64,000 nucleotides of DNA from Pseudomonas fulva. GTDB lineage: Bacteria; Pseudomonadota; Gammaproteobacteria; Pseudomonadales; Pseudomonadaceae. The stretch lies in contig NZ_JADNYP010000009.1 in assembly GCF_015680705.1 (NCBI RefSeq), positions 173,514-237,513 of the forward strand, written 5' to 3'. The position numbers were made by a program, and so were the translations under genes. Under the pieces are notes generated by a model, which was given only the letters and a program-made list of their open reading frames with translations, ran no database searches and was not told where the DNA came from. How positions within the stretch are numbered: position 1 is the stretch's first letter; each line of letters starts with the position of its first letter. Positions 54,363 to 63,523 of the stretch are shown piece after piece.

Positions 54363-55463
54363 ATGCCCGACTGCCCATTGCCGCCCACGCTGCATTATGT
54401 CGACGATACCCACCCTGGCCTGACCCGCCGCCGCTGGCGCGACCGCTTCATCTACCTGGACGCCGAGGGCCAGCGCGTGCGTGACGCCGAGACCCTGGCG
54501 CGGATCGCGGCGCTGGCCATCCCCCCGGCCTATACCGACGTATGGATCTGCCAGGACCCGCAAGGCCACCTGCAAGCCACGGGCCGCGACGCCAGGGGTC
54601 GCAAACAGTATCGCTATCACGCGCAGTGGCGCGAGTTGCGCGATGCCCACAAGTATGGCCGCATGCTGGCTTTCGCCCAGGTGTTGCCGAAGCTGCGTCA
54701 CCAGATCGACCAGCATCTGGCGCGCCCAGGGCTGGATCGGGAGAAGGTCATGGCCTTGGTGGTGAGCCTGCTCGACAGCACCTTGATTCGCATCGGCAAC
54801 CATCGCTACGTGCGTGACAACAAGTCCTACGGGCTGACCACCTTGCGCAATCGTCATGTGCAGGTGAAAGGCAGCACGATCCGCTTTCATTTCCGGGGCA
54901 AGAGCGGGATCGAGCATAACGTCACCTTGCGTGACCGACGCCTGGCATCGGTCCTCAAGCGCTGCATGGAGCTACCGGGCCAGGCCTTGTTCCAGTACCT
55001 CGACGAACACGGCGAACGCCACACGATCGGCTCGAGCGACATCAACCAGTTCCTCCAGCAACTCACAGGTGCCGATTTCACGGCCAAGGACTACCGGACC
55101 TGGGCAGGAAGCACCTTGGCGCTGCACTTGTTACGCCCGTTGCCCTGGGAGCCCGAAACCCATGCCAAGCAGCACATCACCGCGATCGTCAAGCAAGTCG
55201 CGCAACGCCTGGGCAATACGCCAGCGGTGTGCCGGCGCTGTTATATCCACCCCGCCGTGCTGGAACATTTCAGCCTTGGGCGCCTGGCGCAGCTTCCGCG
55301 CAGTCGCTCGCGCAAGGGTCTGGAGCCCGAGGAGGTCGCCCTGTTGAAGTTCCTCCAGGCGCTCGAGACCGTCGAAGCGGTGGAGGCCGTCGAGCAGATA
55401 ACGGGACTGGGGGCCGCCGAAGCGATCGAAGTGGTCGAGGCGATCGAACCGGTCATCGATTGA
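54363..55463 (+). CDS. DNA topoisomerase IB (eukaryotic-like)
   Basis: A 366-aa enzyme. It has the N-terminal domain (RFIYLDAEGQRV, IPPAYTDVWICQDPQGHLQA), RHAQWRELRDAHKYGRM-like block, the catalytic Arg in SYGLTTLRNRHV, KDYRTWAGS and the nucleophile Tyr in CRRCYIHPAV (Y294). It relaxes both positive and negative supercoils. The last 40 residues are a tail built of VEAVE/AIEVVEA repeats, outside the catalytic core and probably variable. It starts 63 nt after modC and likely has its own expression. Confidence 0.92.
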   Translation: MPDCPLPPTLHYVDDTHPGLTRRRWRDRFIYLDAEGQRVRDAETLARIAALAIPPAYTDVWICQDPQGHLQATGRDARGRKQYRYHAQWRELRDAHKYGRMLAFAQVLPKLRHQIDQHLARPGLDREKVMALVVSLLDSTLIRIGNHRYVRDNKSYGLTTLRNRHVQVKGSTIRFHFRGKSGIEHNVTLRDRRLASVLKRCMELPGQALFQYLDEHGERHTIGSSDINQFLQQLTGADFTAKDYRTWAGSTLALHLLRPLPWEPETHAKQHITAIVKQVAQRLGNTPAVCRRCYIHPAVLEHFSLGRLAQLPRSRSRKGLEPEEVALLKFLQALETVEAVEAVEQITGLGAAEAIEVVEAIEPVID

Positions 55464-55733
55464 CTGAGCCTATGCCGGTGATGATACAGAGAAATTTCCC
55501 ATCCAGACGCAAGCCCCCTATCCTTGCCACCAGAGCACCTCGCCGACAGTTTTTCTGAACGAGACCGTCGGCTCCTGCGCCTAAAGACAGGCAACAGATT
55601 TTGCCTGCGGGGGAATTACTCTGCGCCTAGAGCGTCTTTAATAATAAGGAAAGAGGGACAAGGCCATGGGGCCCCGCTCCCCAGTCGCCGCGAGAACGAT
55701 TCGCGCGACATGTTCATCACCAAGGAGAACTAA

Positions 55734-55925
55734 ATGCTGATACTCACCCGCAAGGTTGGCGAAACCATCGTCATCGACGAGCACATCAAGGTCACCGTGC
55801 TAGGGGTAAAAGGAATGCAAGTGAGGATCGGCATCGAGGCGCCGAAAGATGTCCAGGTTCACCGCGAGGAGATCTTCAAGCGCATCGAGGCAGGCAAGGC
55901 CGCGCCTGGAAAACTGGAAAAATAG
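55734..55925 (+). CDS. csrA: CsrA/RsmA post-transcriptional regulator
   Basis: A 63-aa protein starting [20 protein letters not shown] and continuing [20 protein letters not shown]. Arg 44 in the [11 protein letters not shown] helix junction, needed for RNA binding, is present. It binds GGA motifs near ribosome-binding sites and is titrated by RsmY/Z-type RNAs. Its own AAGGAG site contains a GGA core, so autoregulation is possible. It is longer than E. coli CsrA (61 aa) by two residues. Confidence 0.95.
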   Translation: MLILTRKVGETIVIDEHIKVTVLGVKGMQVRIGIEAPKDVQVHREEIFKRIEAGKAAPGKLEK

Positions 55926-55945
55926 CGCCAAGCCTGCCATCGCAT

Positions 55946-55973
55946 GGGTGCGCCTGCCGGCCGGGCGGCACCC
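55946..55973 (+). terminator. GC-rich hairpin after csrA
   Basis: GGGTGC and GCACCC form the outer part of an imperfect stem; more pairs form inside (TGCCGG region). It begins 21 nt after the csrA stop. No T-run follows, so it is a weak terminator candidate. Confidence 0.4.
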
Positions 55974-56156
55974 TTGGTACCTTGCAATGCCTGCGTCTTG
56001 TCGATCATCTGGTCTTTTCCAGGCGCCTCGAGATCTGTGACGGGATCGAGGCCCGAGGCTGGGTAGCGTGCGCGACATCTCCAGGCCTGATTTGCCAATA
56101 GGGATCTCAGGGACAGCAGACCTGGTTTGAGCGACGAGCGTGCCCAGCGGCGCTGA

Positions 56157-57320
56157 CTACGGCTGCCGGGTAGCCTCTTCGCGTTCGGCGCTGCAGGCAG
56201 GCAGGTACAAGCTCATGCATGTGCCCTCGCCTGGCACGCTGTCGGCAACGATGGTGCCGCTGCTCTGCTTGGCAAAACCATAGACCTGGCTCAAGCCCAG
56301 GCCGGTGCCCTTGCCGAACGCCTTGGTGGTGAAGAACGGCTCGAAGATCCGTGGCAGCACGTCAGGCGCGATACCGCTGCCGGTGTCGCGCACTGCGAAG
56401 CGCACGTAGCGACCCTTGAGCCCATCCGGCTTGCCATCAAGTTCGAGGCTGTCGACCGAGAGGGTGATATGCCCTTGCTGCTCGATGGCATCGCGTGCAT
56501 TGAACACCAGGTTGAGCAGTACCATCTGCAACTGCCCGACATCGACCTCGATCAGCGGCAGGTCCGGCTGGCGCCGCTCTTCGAGCCGGATATGTCTGGG
56601 CAGCACGTGGCTGGTGAGGCCACGCGTCGAATCGATCAGCTCGCCCGGCGCGATGCGCGTCAGATCCAGTTGCCTGTGACGGGCAAAGCTGAGCAACTGA
56701 TGGGTCAGCTCGGTACCGCGCTGGCCGGCCTCGACGATATGCTCGAGCAGGCGCGACACGCGCTGAGGGTCCTGGCTGTTCAAGGCCAGGCGCGCCGACC
56801 CGAGGATGATCGTCAGCAGGTTGTTGAAGTCGTGGGCCAAGCCACCGGTGAGCTGCCCCAGCGCCTCGAGCTTCTGCGCCTGGAACAGCTGCGCACGCAT
56901 GGCGTCGAGTTGCAAGGCGGACTCGCGGCGATCCGTGATGTCGCGGGTCACCTTGGCCAGCCCGATGATCTGCCCCTGTTCGTCGCGAATGACGTCCAGG
57001 ACGGCCAAGGCCCAGAACCGAGTGCCGTCCTTGCGGACCCGCCAGCCTTCATCCTGCGCCACGCCTTGCTCGAGGGCCTGGCGCAGCAGCCAGGCTGGGC
57101 GTTGCTCGGCACAGTCCTGCTCGGTGAAGAACAGCGAAAAATGCTGCCCGATCACTTCGTCGGCGTCGTAGCCCTTGATGCGCTGGGCGCCCGGATTCCA
57201 GGAAACCACACGCCCCGTGGGGTCGAGCATGTAGATGGCATAGTCGACCACCGACTGGACCAGCTGTTCGTAGCGATTGGACGGCATGACTTGTGGATCG
57301 GGGCGGTCGGACGAAACCAT
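56157..57320 (-). CDS. PAS-domain sensor histidine kinase (soluble)
   Basis: A 387-aa protein. A PAS domain (about 15-130, with [20 protein letters not shown] and [10 protein letters not shown]) is followed by the phospho-acceptor helix [20 protein letters not shown] (His 163) and an HATPase_c domain ([34 protein letters not shown]). There is no membrane segment, so it senses a cytosolic signal. Its response regulator is not adjacent. GGAG precedes ATG 57320; an in-frame codon at 57386 adds 22 residues. Confidence 0.9.
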   Translation of the reverse strand: MVSSDRPDPQVMPSNRYEQLVQSVVDYAIYMLDPTGRVVSWNPGAQRIKGYDADEVIGQHFSLFFTEQDCAEQRPAWLLRQALEQGVAQDEGWRVRKDGTRFWALAVLDVIRDEQGQIIGLAKVTRDITDRRESALQLDAMRAQLFQAQKLEALGQLTGGLAHDFNNLLTIILGSARLALNSQDPQRVSRLLEHIVEAGQRGTELTHQLLSFARHRQLDLTRIAPGELIDSTRGLTSHVLPRHIRLEERRQPDLPLIEVDVGQLQMVLLNLVFNARDAIEQQGHITLSVDSLELDGKPDGLKGRYVRFAVRDTGSGIAPDVLPRIFEPFFTTKAFGKGTGLGLSQVYGFAKQSSGTIVADSVPGEGTCMSLYLPACSAEREEATRQP

Positions 57321-57502
57321 GAGGACTCCGCGGGCATCCGCAAGAAAGGATTGGTTCGAAACCGGCAAGGTTACATGAGCCGGCACGCCAACGATACCTT
57401 GCCGTGGCTGCGTGACCGCCGCACCCGGCGCCGTGACAGCCGAGCCACGCGGGCCTATAGTGAGCCCAGCGAAACCACGCCACCTCTTCGCAAGGAACGA
57501 GC

Positions 57503-57714
57503 ATGTCCGTCAGCCAGCGCACACAAGCCTTGCAGCAAGACCTCAGGAGCACCGCCAGCGAACTGGAGCAGATATCCCGCGCCCTGCAAGGACATGCCGC
57601 CTACTGGCGCATTCGGTGCACCAGGGCGACGCCGAACTGGTCCGCGGCCAGATCCACGACCTTCAGGCCACCATCGACCAACTGCGGGAAATCGCTCGGA
57701 GCATGACGCCCTGA
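57503..57714 (+). pseudogene. Small coiled-coil protein with a frameshift
   Basis: The first frame from ATG 57503 reads MSVSQRTQALQQDLRSTASE and LEQISRALQGHA. It then becomes Arg/Cys-rich non-coding-like sequence. Another frame, joined near 57600-57620 by a 1-nt shift, gives LLAHSVHQGDAELVRGQIHD and ends IDQLREIARSMTP. Both halves have the same helical, heptad composition, so one gene is broken (or the site is a sequencing error). AAGGAACGAGC precedes the ATG. Confidence 0.68.
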
Positions 57715-57795
57715 GCGTTCGCGCAGCGCTCGGGCAAGACTATAAGATATTGATTTGCGCGGTCTTTCCGTGTCTAATGACTCGCTTCGCATCGT

Positions 57796-57880
57796 GCCCC
57801 GATGGTGAAATTGGTAGACACATCGCACTTAAAATGCGCCGCCGCAAGGTGTGCCGGTTCGAGTCCGGCTCGGGGCACCA
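57796..57880 (+). tRNA. tRNA-Leu (TAA)
   Basis: The 85-nt sequence begins GCCCCGA and ends TCGGGGC-A-CCA (7-bp acceptor stem and encoded CCA). The anticodon loop reads CTTAAAA with anticodon TAA. A long variable arm (CGCCGCAAGGTG) and a GCCGG-TTCGAGT-CCGGC T-arm agree with a class II leucine tRNA. Confidence 0.96.
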
Positions 57881-57979
57881 TTCGCGCTCTTCCCAGCGAT
57901 ATCCGTCCCAACGCGCACCCGCGCATCGCCACTAGCGTGTCCATTCCCACCCTCCCTTCATGACGGTCCAGGCATCGAC

Positions 57980-58183
57980 TCAATCGTCGCATTCGTCGAA
58001 CCAGGCCGGATGGTCGCGCTCGTCTTCCTCCTCGAACCAATGCCCAGGGTCTTCATGATCATCGGCACGCTCGGCCACTCCATCGAATGCGTCGGTGTGT
58101 TCAGCGTCCAGGTCGTCCAGAAAGTCCTGGTCGAGCAGATGATCGTGCTCAGGTTCATGGATATCGTCATCTGGATCGTGCAT
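57980..58183 (-). CDS. Extremely acidic small protein, 67 aa
   Basis: It starts MHDPDDDIHEPEHDHLLDQD. About 30 of 67 residues are Asp or Glu, around eight are His and no Lys occurs. No hydrophobic stretch or signal peptide. AGGAG lies 7 nt before ATG 58183. A DNA mimic, metal-binding or histone-like-protein-binding role would fit the composition, but there is no direct evidence. Confidence 0.62.
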   Translation of the reverse strand: MHDPDDDIHEPEHDHLLDQDFLDDLDAEHTDAFDGVAERADDHEDPGHWFEEEDERDHPAWFDECDD

Positions 58184-58360
58184 GGCATGGCTCCTGTCGA
58201 GGCCGCCTGTATAGGCGGTTCAGGCAGACGGGTCAAGCGCGCCGCCCACAGGCGGCATCAGATGCGCCGGCCAGGCACGCGTCGACGAACCGTCGACACC
58301 TCTTTCACGATTTTCTGACACCGACCGAGGCACACTGACTTGGCTTCGATACGTTCCTTG

Positions 58361-58392
58361 ACCCGCTGCCCTGGCGGGTTTTTCTTTTTCTG
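58361..58392 (+). terminator. Rho-independent terminator without an evident upstream plus-strand gene
   Basis: Arms ACCCGC (58361-58366) and GCGGGT (58374-58379) are followed by TTTTTCTTTTT on the plus strand. The closest plus-strand gene, tRNA-Leu, lies 480 bp upstream; the acidic-protein gene between is on the minus strand. Confidence 0.65.
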
Positions 58393-58423
58393 GCCTGCGC
58401 GACCATTGCTGCCAGCCCGTGGA

Positions 58424-59272
58424 TCAGCGTTCGGCGCGTTCCCGGACGTACGCGATGCGCTTGCCTTCCTGCTGCCCGACTTCCAGCGCCTGCCCGTCGC
58501 GTTGCTTGCCTTGCCGCGCCTGCCCGACCAGCCCTGGAATGAGAGCGCCCTCGGGCAGATGCCGCCAGAAGCGACCCGGCATGTGCATGCGCAGCGCCTG
58601 CGGATTGACCCGGGCCGGATTGAAGATGTGCCGATAGTAGACTTTCCACAGTTCTGCGCCCGGATCATCGGCATGCCGCGCCCATTGCTGCCATTGCTCA
58701 GGGCAACGACGGCGATAGTTCAGCGCCTGGCCGTCGAAACAGATACCGTCTCGCGGCGTGGCGATCAGCCAGCGTTGCCGACCGAGCCTGTCGGCGAAAT
58801 GACCGCTGGCGCTCTCCAGGATGTCATGGGCTGGCTCGTGATAGGCCACCAGGTCCAGTTGCAGCCGCTCGGCCAGTGTCGGCGGCAATGGCACGAAACG
58901 CAGGAAGGCATGCAGGTGATGGGCTTCGCGGCTGACCTGCTTGATGCGTCGATGCAGCTCGCTGCCCAGGCGATCGCCAGCCAGCATGGCGGCACGGTCG
59001 CCATGCGCCACACGCCAAAGCACCTCGTACAGCAGGTTCCAGCGCTGTTCGCTCCGGTAGCGTGACGCCTGTTCAAGTTGCCCGAGCAAGGCAGCCGGCA
59101 CGCTGGCCCGAAATGGGCCTGGCCCTTGCGGCAGCGGCGCAGGTACCGCCAGCAGGTCCTCCACCGGCCCTTGCGCCCAGTTCACCATCGCCGGTGCGAT
59201 GCCATGCCCGAGCAAGCGCCGCGCCTGGTTGCGCCAGGTGCCGAAATGTTCGTCGCAATCGAGCGCGATCAC
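58424..59272 (-). CDS. Partner protein of radical SAM enzyme (TIGR03915/DUF4130 family), probable DNA metabolism
   Basis: A 282-aa protein with the DUF4130 pattern EQRWNLLYEVLWRVAHGDRA and VSREAHHLHAFLRFVPLP, followed by PAHDILESASGHFADRLGRQ and RWLIATPRDGICFDG, then WKVYYRHIFNPARVN. This family is described as a probable DNA-metabolism protein always found with the TIGR03916 radical SAM protein, and in some species fused to a uracil-DNA glycosylase domain. The GTG at 59272 overlaps the upstream gene's TGA (GTGA). A GTG at 59278 is also possible. The catalytic role is unknown. Confidence 0.88.
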   Translation of the reverse strand: MIALDCDEHFGTWRNQARRLLGHGIAPAMVNWAQGPVEDLLAVPAPLPQGPGPFRASVPAALLGQLEQASRYRSEQRWNLLYEVLWRVAHGDRAAMLAGDRLGSELHRRIKQVSREAHHLHAFLRFVPLPPTLAERLQLDLVAYHEPAHDILESASGHFADRLGRQRWLIATPRDGICFDGQALNYRRRCPEQWQQWARHADDPGAELWKVYYRHIFNPARVNPQALRMHMPGRFWRHLPEGALIPGLVGQARQGKQRDGQALEVGQQEGKRIAYVRERAER

Positions 59273-60489
59273 CCCCACAACCCCATCTGCACCGGAGCCT
59301 GCGGCTCGCGCAGGCGGGCGCGCAACAGGCTGCTGCGCATGTCGCCCTGGGGTGGCCGGTAGTCACTGGTGACGATGAACGGCCGCGCCTTGTCCAGCAC
59401 GCAGCGCAGCTGGATCAGGTCGTCATAGCGGATCCGCCGCTCCCGGCGCAGTTCCACCAGCCGCTGGACACTGCGCAGGCCGATGCCGGGTATCCGCGCC
59501 AGCACGGCCGGCTCGGCACGGTTGAGGTCCACCGGGAACACCTCCCGGTTGGACAGCGCCCAAGCCAGCTTGGGGTCGATGTCCAGGTCCAGGTTGCCGG
59601 CCTTGCCCAGCAGTTCGCCGGCCTTGTAGCCATAGCCACGCATGAGAAAGTCGGCCTGGTACAGACGGTGCTCGCGCAGCAAGGGGGGCGCAGCCAGCGG
59701 GACACTGCCGGGGCTGTCGGGGATCGGGCTGAACGCCGAGTAATACACGCGTTTGAGCCCGTAGCCCTGATACAGCGACTCGGCATTGCGCAAGATGGTG
59801 CGATCATCGGTGCTATCGGCGCCGACGATCATCTGCGTGCTTTGCCCGGACGGCGCGAAACGTGGCGCGCGCGCCTCGCCTTCCACCGTCTGGCGGCCAC
59901 GCTGGATGGTCCCCATGGCCTGGCGAATGCTGGTGGCCTGCTTCTCCGGGGCCAGGCGCTTGAGGCTGGCCTCGGTGGGCAGCTCGATGTTCACGCTCAG
60001 GCGATCGGCCAGCCGCCCGGCCTCCTCGATGAGCAGGGGGTCGGCGTCGGGGATGGTCTTGAGATGGATGTAGCCACGAAACTGGTGCTCTTCACGCAGC
60101 AGACGCGCGACCTGCACCAACTGCTCCATGGTGTAGTCGGCCGAGCGAATGATCCCCGAGCTGAGAAACAACCCGCTGATGCAGTTGCGACGGTAGAAAT
60201 CCAGCGTCAGGCGCACCACTTCCTCGGGGCTGAAGCGGGCGCGCGGCACGTTGCTGGAGCGGCGATTGACGCAGTACTGGCAGTCATACAGGCAGAAGTT
60301 GGTGAGCAGTACCTTGAGCAGCGACACGCAACGCCCATCCGGGGTGAAACTGTGACAGATGCCCATCCCGTCGGTCGCGCCCAGCCCCTCGCGCCCCCGC
60401 GAGCTGCGCTTGGGCGCGCCGCTGCTGGCGCAGGAAGCATCGTACTTGGCAGCGTCGGCAAGGATGCCGAGCTTGGCGATCAACTGCAT
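59269..60489 (-). CDS. Putative DNA modification/repair radical SAM protein (TIGR03916)
   Basis: A 406-aa protein. The radical-SAM 4Fe-4S motif is NFCLYDCQYCVNR (C66, C70, C73). TDGMGICHSFTPDGRCVSLL lies just before it, and GYIHLKTIPDAD in the barrel. The C-terminal third holds a helix-hairpin-helix DNA-binding element, VLARIPGIGLRSVQRLVELR. It pairs radical SAM chemistry with DNA binding, hence the DNA modification or repair label. It is the first gene of a coupled two-gene operon and has a LexA box 17 nt upstream of its ATG. The reaction and its substrate are unproven. Confidence 0.92.
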   Translation of the reverse strand: MQLIAKLGILADAAKYDASCASSGAPKRSSRGREGLGATDGMGICHSFTPDGRCVSLLKVLLTNFCLYDCQYCVNRRSSNVPRARFSPEEVVRLTLDFYRRNCISGLFLSSGIIRSADYTMEQLVQVARLLREEHQFRGYIHLKTIPDADPLLIEEAGRLADRLSVNIELPTEASLKRLAPEKQATSIRQAMGTIQRGRQTVEGEARAPRFAPSGQSTQMIVGADSTDDRTILRNAESLYQGYGLKRVYYSAFSPIPDSPGSVPLAAPPLLREHRLYQADFLMRGYGYKAGELLGKAGNLDLDIDPKLAWALSNREVFPVDLNRAEPAVLARIPGIGLRSVQRLVELRRERRIRYDDLIQLRCVLDKARPFIVTSDYRPPQGDMRSSLLRARLREPQAPVQMGLWG

Positions 60490-60505
60490 GGCCACCTTCT
60501 CTTGA

Positions 60506-60521
60506 CTGAATATCCATACAG
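60506..60521 (-). promoter_or_regulatory. LexA (SOS) box
   Basis: On the minus strand the sequence reads CTGTATGGATATTCAG, a CTG-N10-CAG site with an AT-rich core. It ends 16 nt before the ATG of the radical SAM gene at 60489. It is very similar to the box at 20191. The divergent MFS gene starts 230 bp away and is not expected to be controlled by it. Confidence 0.85.
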
Positions 60522-60749
60522 TATTTGCAGCGATGGCCTTATGCAAGTGCTGCTGGTCGCCTGGTCCCTCGCCAGCGGGCCGGCCAATCGCGCGCGTGGA
60601 ATCTTGTGCCCGTTCGCGTTGCCTATGTAGGAAGGCCGATGCGCCATCGGCGAACGAAACGCCCAGGTGCCTGGTCCTGATCGAGGGCCAGGCACCTTGG
60701 GCTCCAGGACATTTTTCCGCGCAGCGGCCTCTCATTCACAGTCGTCCCG

Positions 60750-62399
60750 ATGAACAAATACGCGCCTCGCCAATGGCTGCCCCACGAAAAACCCGTTCTG
60801 CCGGGGTCGCCGTCCACGCCTCTGCACGCCCCGGCCAAGCGCCTGGCCTTCGGGATAGTGGGGCTGCTGGTGGCCATCACCGGGGGGCTGGGCAACGCCC
60901 TGGTCACGGCCAACCTGATGTTCCTGCAAGGCGCCCTTGGCGCGACCACCGCCGAGATGGCCTGGCTTCCGGCCGCCTACGTGATGACCAACGTGTCGAT
61001 GAACCTGCTGCTGGTCAAGTTTCGCCAGCAGTTCGGCCTGCGCACCTTCACCGAGGGGTTCCTGGTGCTCTACGCGCTGGTCACCTTCGCCCACCTGTTC
61101 GTCAACGATCTCAACTCGGCGATCGCCGTGCGCGCGGCCCATGGCATGGTCGGCGCCGCACTCACTTCGCTGGGCCTCTACTACATGATCCAGGCGTTCC
61201 CGGCCAAATGGCGGCTCAAGGCGATGGTGCTGGGCCTGGGGGCCTCGCAACTGGCCCTGCCGTTGGCGCGGATCTTTTCCGAGGACCTGCTGCAGATCGC
61301 CGAATGGCGTGGCCTGTACCTGTTCGAGCTGGGCCTGGCACTGACCGCGCTGGGTGGCGTGCTGCTGCTCAAGCTGCCGCCAGGAGACCGTTTCAAGACC
61401 TTCGAACCACTGGACTTCCTCACCTTCAGCCTGATGGCCGGCGGCACCGCGCTGCTGTGCGCGGCGCTGTCGCTGGGCAGGATCGACTGGTGGCTGGAAG
61501 CGCCCTGGATCGGTGTCGCCCTGGCTGGCTCCATCGCCTTGATCCTGGCCGGGCTGGCCATCGAGCACAACCGCAGCAACCCCCTGCTGATGACCCGCTG
61601 GCTGGGCAGTGGGCCGATCATCCGCCTGGCCTTGTGCGTGGTGCTGATCCGCATGGTCACCTCGGAGCAATCCACCGGCGCGGTGGGTTTCCTGCAGTTC
61701 CTCAACATGGGTAGCGAGCAGATGAGCACGCTGTACTGGATCATGCTGCTCGGCGCGGTGGCGGGCCTGGGCACCAGCGCCCTGACCATCAGCCCCAACC
61801 ACCTGGTCGCGCCACTGCTGATCTCGCTGCTGGCCATGGCCAGCGGCGCCTTCATCGACAGCGGCTCGAACAACCTGACCCGACCGGCGCAGATGTACCT
61901 GAGCCAATTCCTGCTGGCCTTCGGCAGCACCTTCTTCCTTGGCCCGTCGATGGCCCTAGGGATCGGCCACGTGCGCGCCAACCCGCGCAACCTGGTCAGT
62001 TTCTCGGTGCTGTTCGGCATCTGCAACAACCTCGGCGGCCTGCTCGGCGCGGCGCTGCTGGGTACCTTCCAGATCTGGCGGGAGAAATTCCACTCCAGCC
62101 ACCTGATGGACCGCCTGAGCTATCTCGACCCACTGGTCAACGCCCGTGTGCAAAGTGGCGGCGCCGGTTACGGTGGGACCATCGCCGACCCGGCGCTGCG
62201 CAGCGAGGTTGGCATGCGCCTGTTGGCCAGCGCCGCGAACCGCGAAGCGAACGTGCTGGCCTATAACGATGTCTTCATGCTGATCGGCGTCATCGCCGTC
62301 TTGACCATGATCTGGATCGTCATTCGCAGTGCCTGGCTCCGTCATGCGGCAGCCCGGGCCTCTTCTTCCGACTCCACCAGCGGCGCCGCCACCCGATGA
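60750..62399 (+). CDS. MFS (DHA2, EmrB-like) multidrug efflux transporter
   Basis: A 549-aa protein with about 14 membrane segments, starting at LAFGIVGLLVAITGGLGNAL. EMAWLPAAYVMTNVSMNLLL is the DHA2-type motif of helix 2. A large loop (IWREKFHSSHLMDRLSYLDP to the last helices) is typical for EmrB relatives. With the following HlyD-type protein and an outer-membrane channel it would export hydrophobic compounds. The stop overlaps the next start by 4 nt. Confidence 0.92.
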   Translation: MNKYAPRQWLPHEKPVLPGSPSTPLHAPAKRLAFGIVGLLVAITGGLGNALVTANLMFLQGALGATTAEMAWLPAAYVMTNVSMNLLLVKFRQQFGLRTFTEGFLVLYALVTFAHLFVNDLNSAIAVRAAHGMVGAALTSLGLYYMIQAFPAKWRLKAMVLGLGASQLALPLARIFSEDLLQIAEWRGLYLFELGLALTALGGVLLLKLPPGDRFKTFEPLDFLTFSLMAGGTALLCAALSLGRIDWWLEAPWIGVALAGSIALILAGLAIEHNRSNPLLMTRWLGSGPIIRLALCVVLIRMVTSEQSTGAVGFLQFLNMGSEQMSTLYWIMLLGAVAGLGTSALTISPNHLVAPLLISLLAMASGAFIDSGSNNLTRPAQMYLSQFLLAFGSTFFLGPSMALGIGHVRANPRNLVSFSVLFGICNNLGGLLGAALLGTFQIWREKFHSSHLMDRLSYLDPLVNARVQSGGAGYGGTIADPALRSEVGMRLLASAANREANVLAYNDVFMLIGVIAVLTMIWIVIRSAWLRHAAARASSSDSTSGAATR

Positions 62400-63523
62400 C
62401 CGACGAAACCCGCACCACCACCACCACTGCCCTGGCCGAGACACCGGAAGGCAGCACGCCACCCAGCGAGCCGACCAGCCCTGCCCGTACGCGGCGAGTA
62501 CGCCTGCTCTCGGCCATCAGCTTCGCCAGCGTGGCTCTGGCGGGCATCCTCCTGGTGCTGTACGCCTGGCGCCTGCCGCCGTTCGGCAGCGCCATCGAAA
62601 GCACCGAGAACGCCTTGGTGCACGGCCAGGTGACCATCATCGGCCCGCAGCTTGGCGGCTACATCGTCGACGTCCCGGTGCACGACTTCCAGTTCGTCAA
62701 GGCCGGCGACCTGCTGGTGCAGCTGGACGATCGCATCTACCGGCAACGCCTGGCCCAGGCCCGCGCCCAGCTGCAACAGCAGCAGGCCGCGCTGGCCAAC
62801 AACCTGCAGCAACGCAAGAGTGCCGAAGCCACCATCGCCCAGCGCCAGGCCGCCATCGGCAATGCCTCGGCCCAGGCCGACAAGGCCAAGGCCGACCTGG
62901 CCCGTAACCAGGCCCTGGTCACCGATGGATCGGTGTCGCGGCGCGAGCTGGACCTGAGCCGAGCCAACCACGCCGCCGCGGTCGCGAGCCTGGCCGAGGC
63001 GAAGGCGGCATTGGAGATCGCTCGCCAGGACCGCGAGACGGTGATCGTCAATCGCGCTGCCCTGCAAGCCGCGGTGGAAAACGCCAAGGCCACGGTGGAG
63101 CTGGCCCGTATCGACCTGGACAACACCCGCGTGACCGCCCCGCGCGATGGCCAGCTGGGCCAGATCGGCACCCGCCTGGGCGCCTACGTCAACCCCGGCG
63201 CGCAACTGATGGCGCTGGTGCCCGATACCCTCTGGGTGGTCGCCAACATGAAGGAAACCCAGATGGCCGACGTGCGCATCGGCCAGCCGGTGAGCTTTAC
63301 CGTCGATGCCCTTGACCACCTGAAGCTGCGCGGGCGGGTGCAGCAGATCTCGCCGGCCACCGGTTCGGAGTTCGCGCTGCTGCAGGCGGACAACGCAACC
63401 GGCAACTTCGTCAAGATCGCCCAGCGGATTGCCGTGAAGATCACCGTGGACGCCGACCAGCCGGAGATGAAGCGATTGAGGCCGGGGATGTCGGTGGTGG
63501 TGGGTATCGATACGCGGCAATGA
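62396..63523 (+). CDS. HlyD/EmrA family membrane fusion protein
   Basis: A 375-aa protein with one N-terminal membrane segment (about 37-60). The first biotinyl-lipoyl block is STENALVHGQVTIIGPQLGG with YIVDVPVHDF, followed by a long coiled coil (about 110-215). The second block is LDNTRVTAPRDGQLGQIGTR and the end is MKRLRPGMSVVVGIDT. It bridges the MFS pump to an outer-membrane channel. It is translationally coupled to the MFS gene (ATGA). Confidence 0.93.
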   Translation: MTDETRTTTTTALAETPEGSTPPSEPTSPARTRRVRLLSAISFASVALAGILLVLYAWRLPPFGSAIESTENALVHGQVTIIGPQLGGYIVDVPVHDFQFVKAGDLLVQLDDRIYRQRLAQARAQLQQQQAALANNLQQRKSAEATIAQRQAAIGNASAQADKAKADLARNQALVTDGSVSRRELDLSRANHAAAVASLAEAKAALEIARQDRETVIVNRAALQAAVENAKATVELARIDLDNTRVTAPRDGQLGQIGTRLGAYVNPGAQLMALVPDTLWVVANMKETQMADVRIGQPVSFTVDALDHLKLRGRVQQISPATGSEFALLQADNATGNFVKIAQRIAVKITVDADQPEMKRLRPGMSVVVGIDTRQ

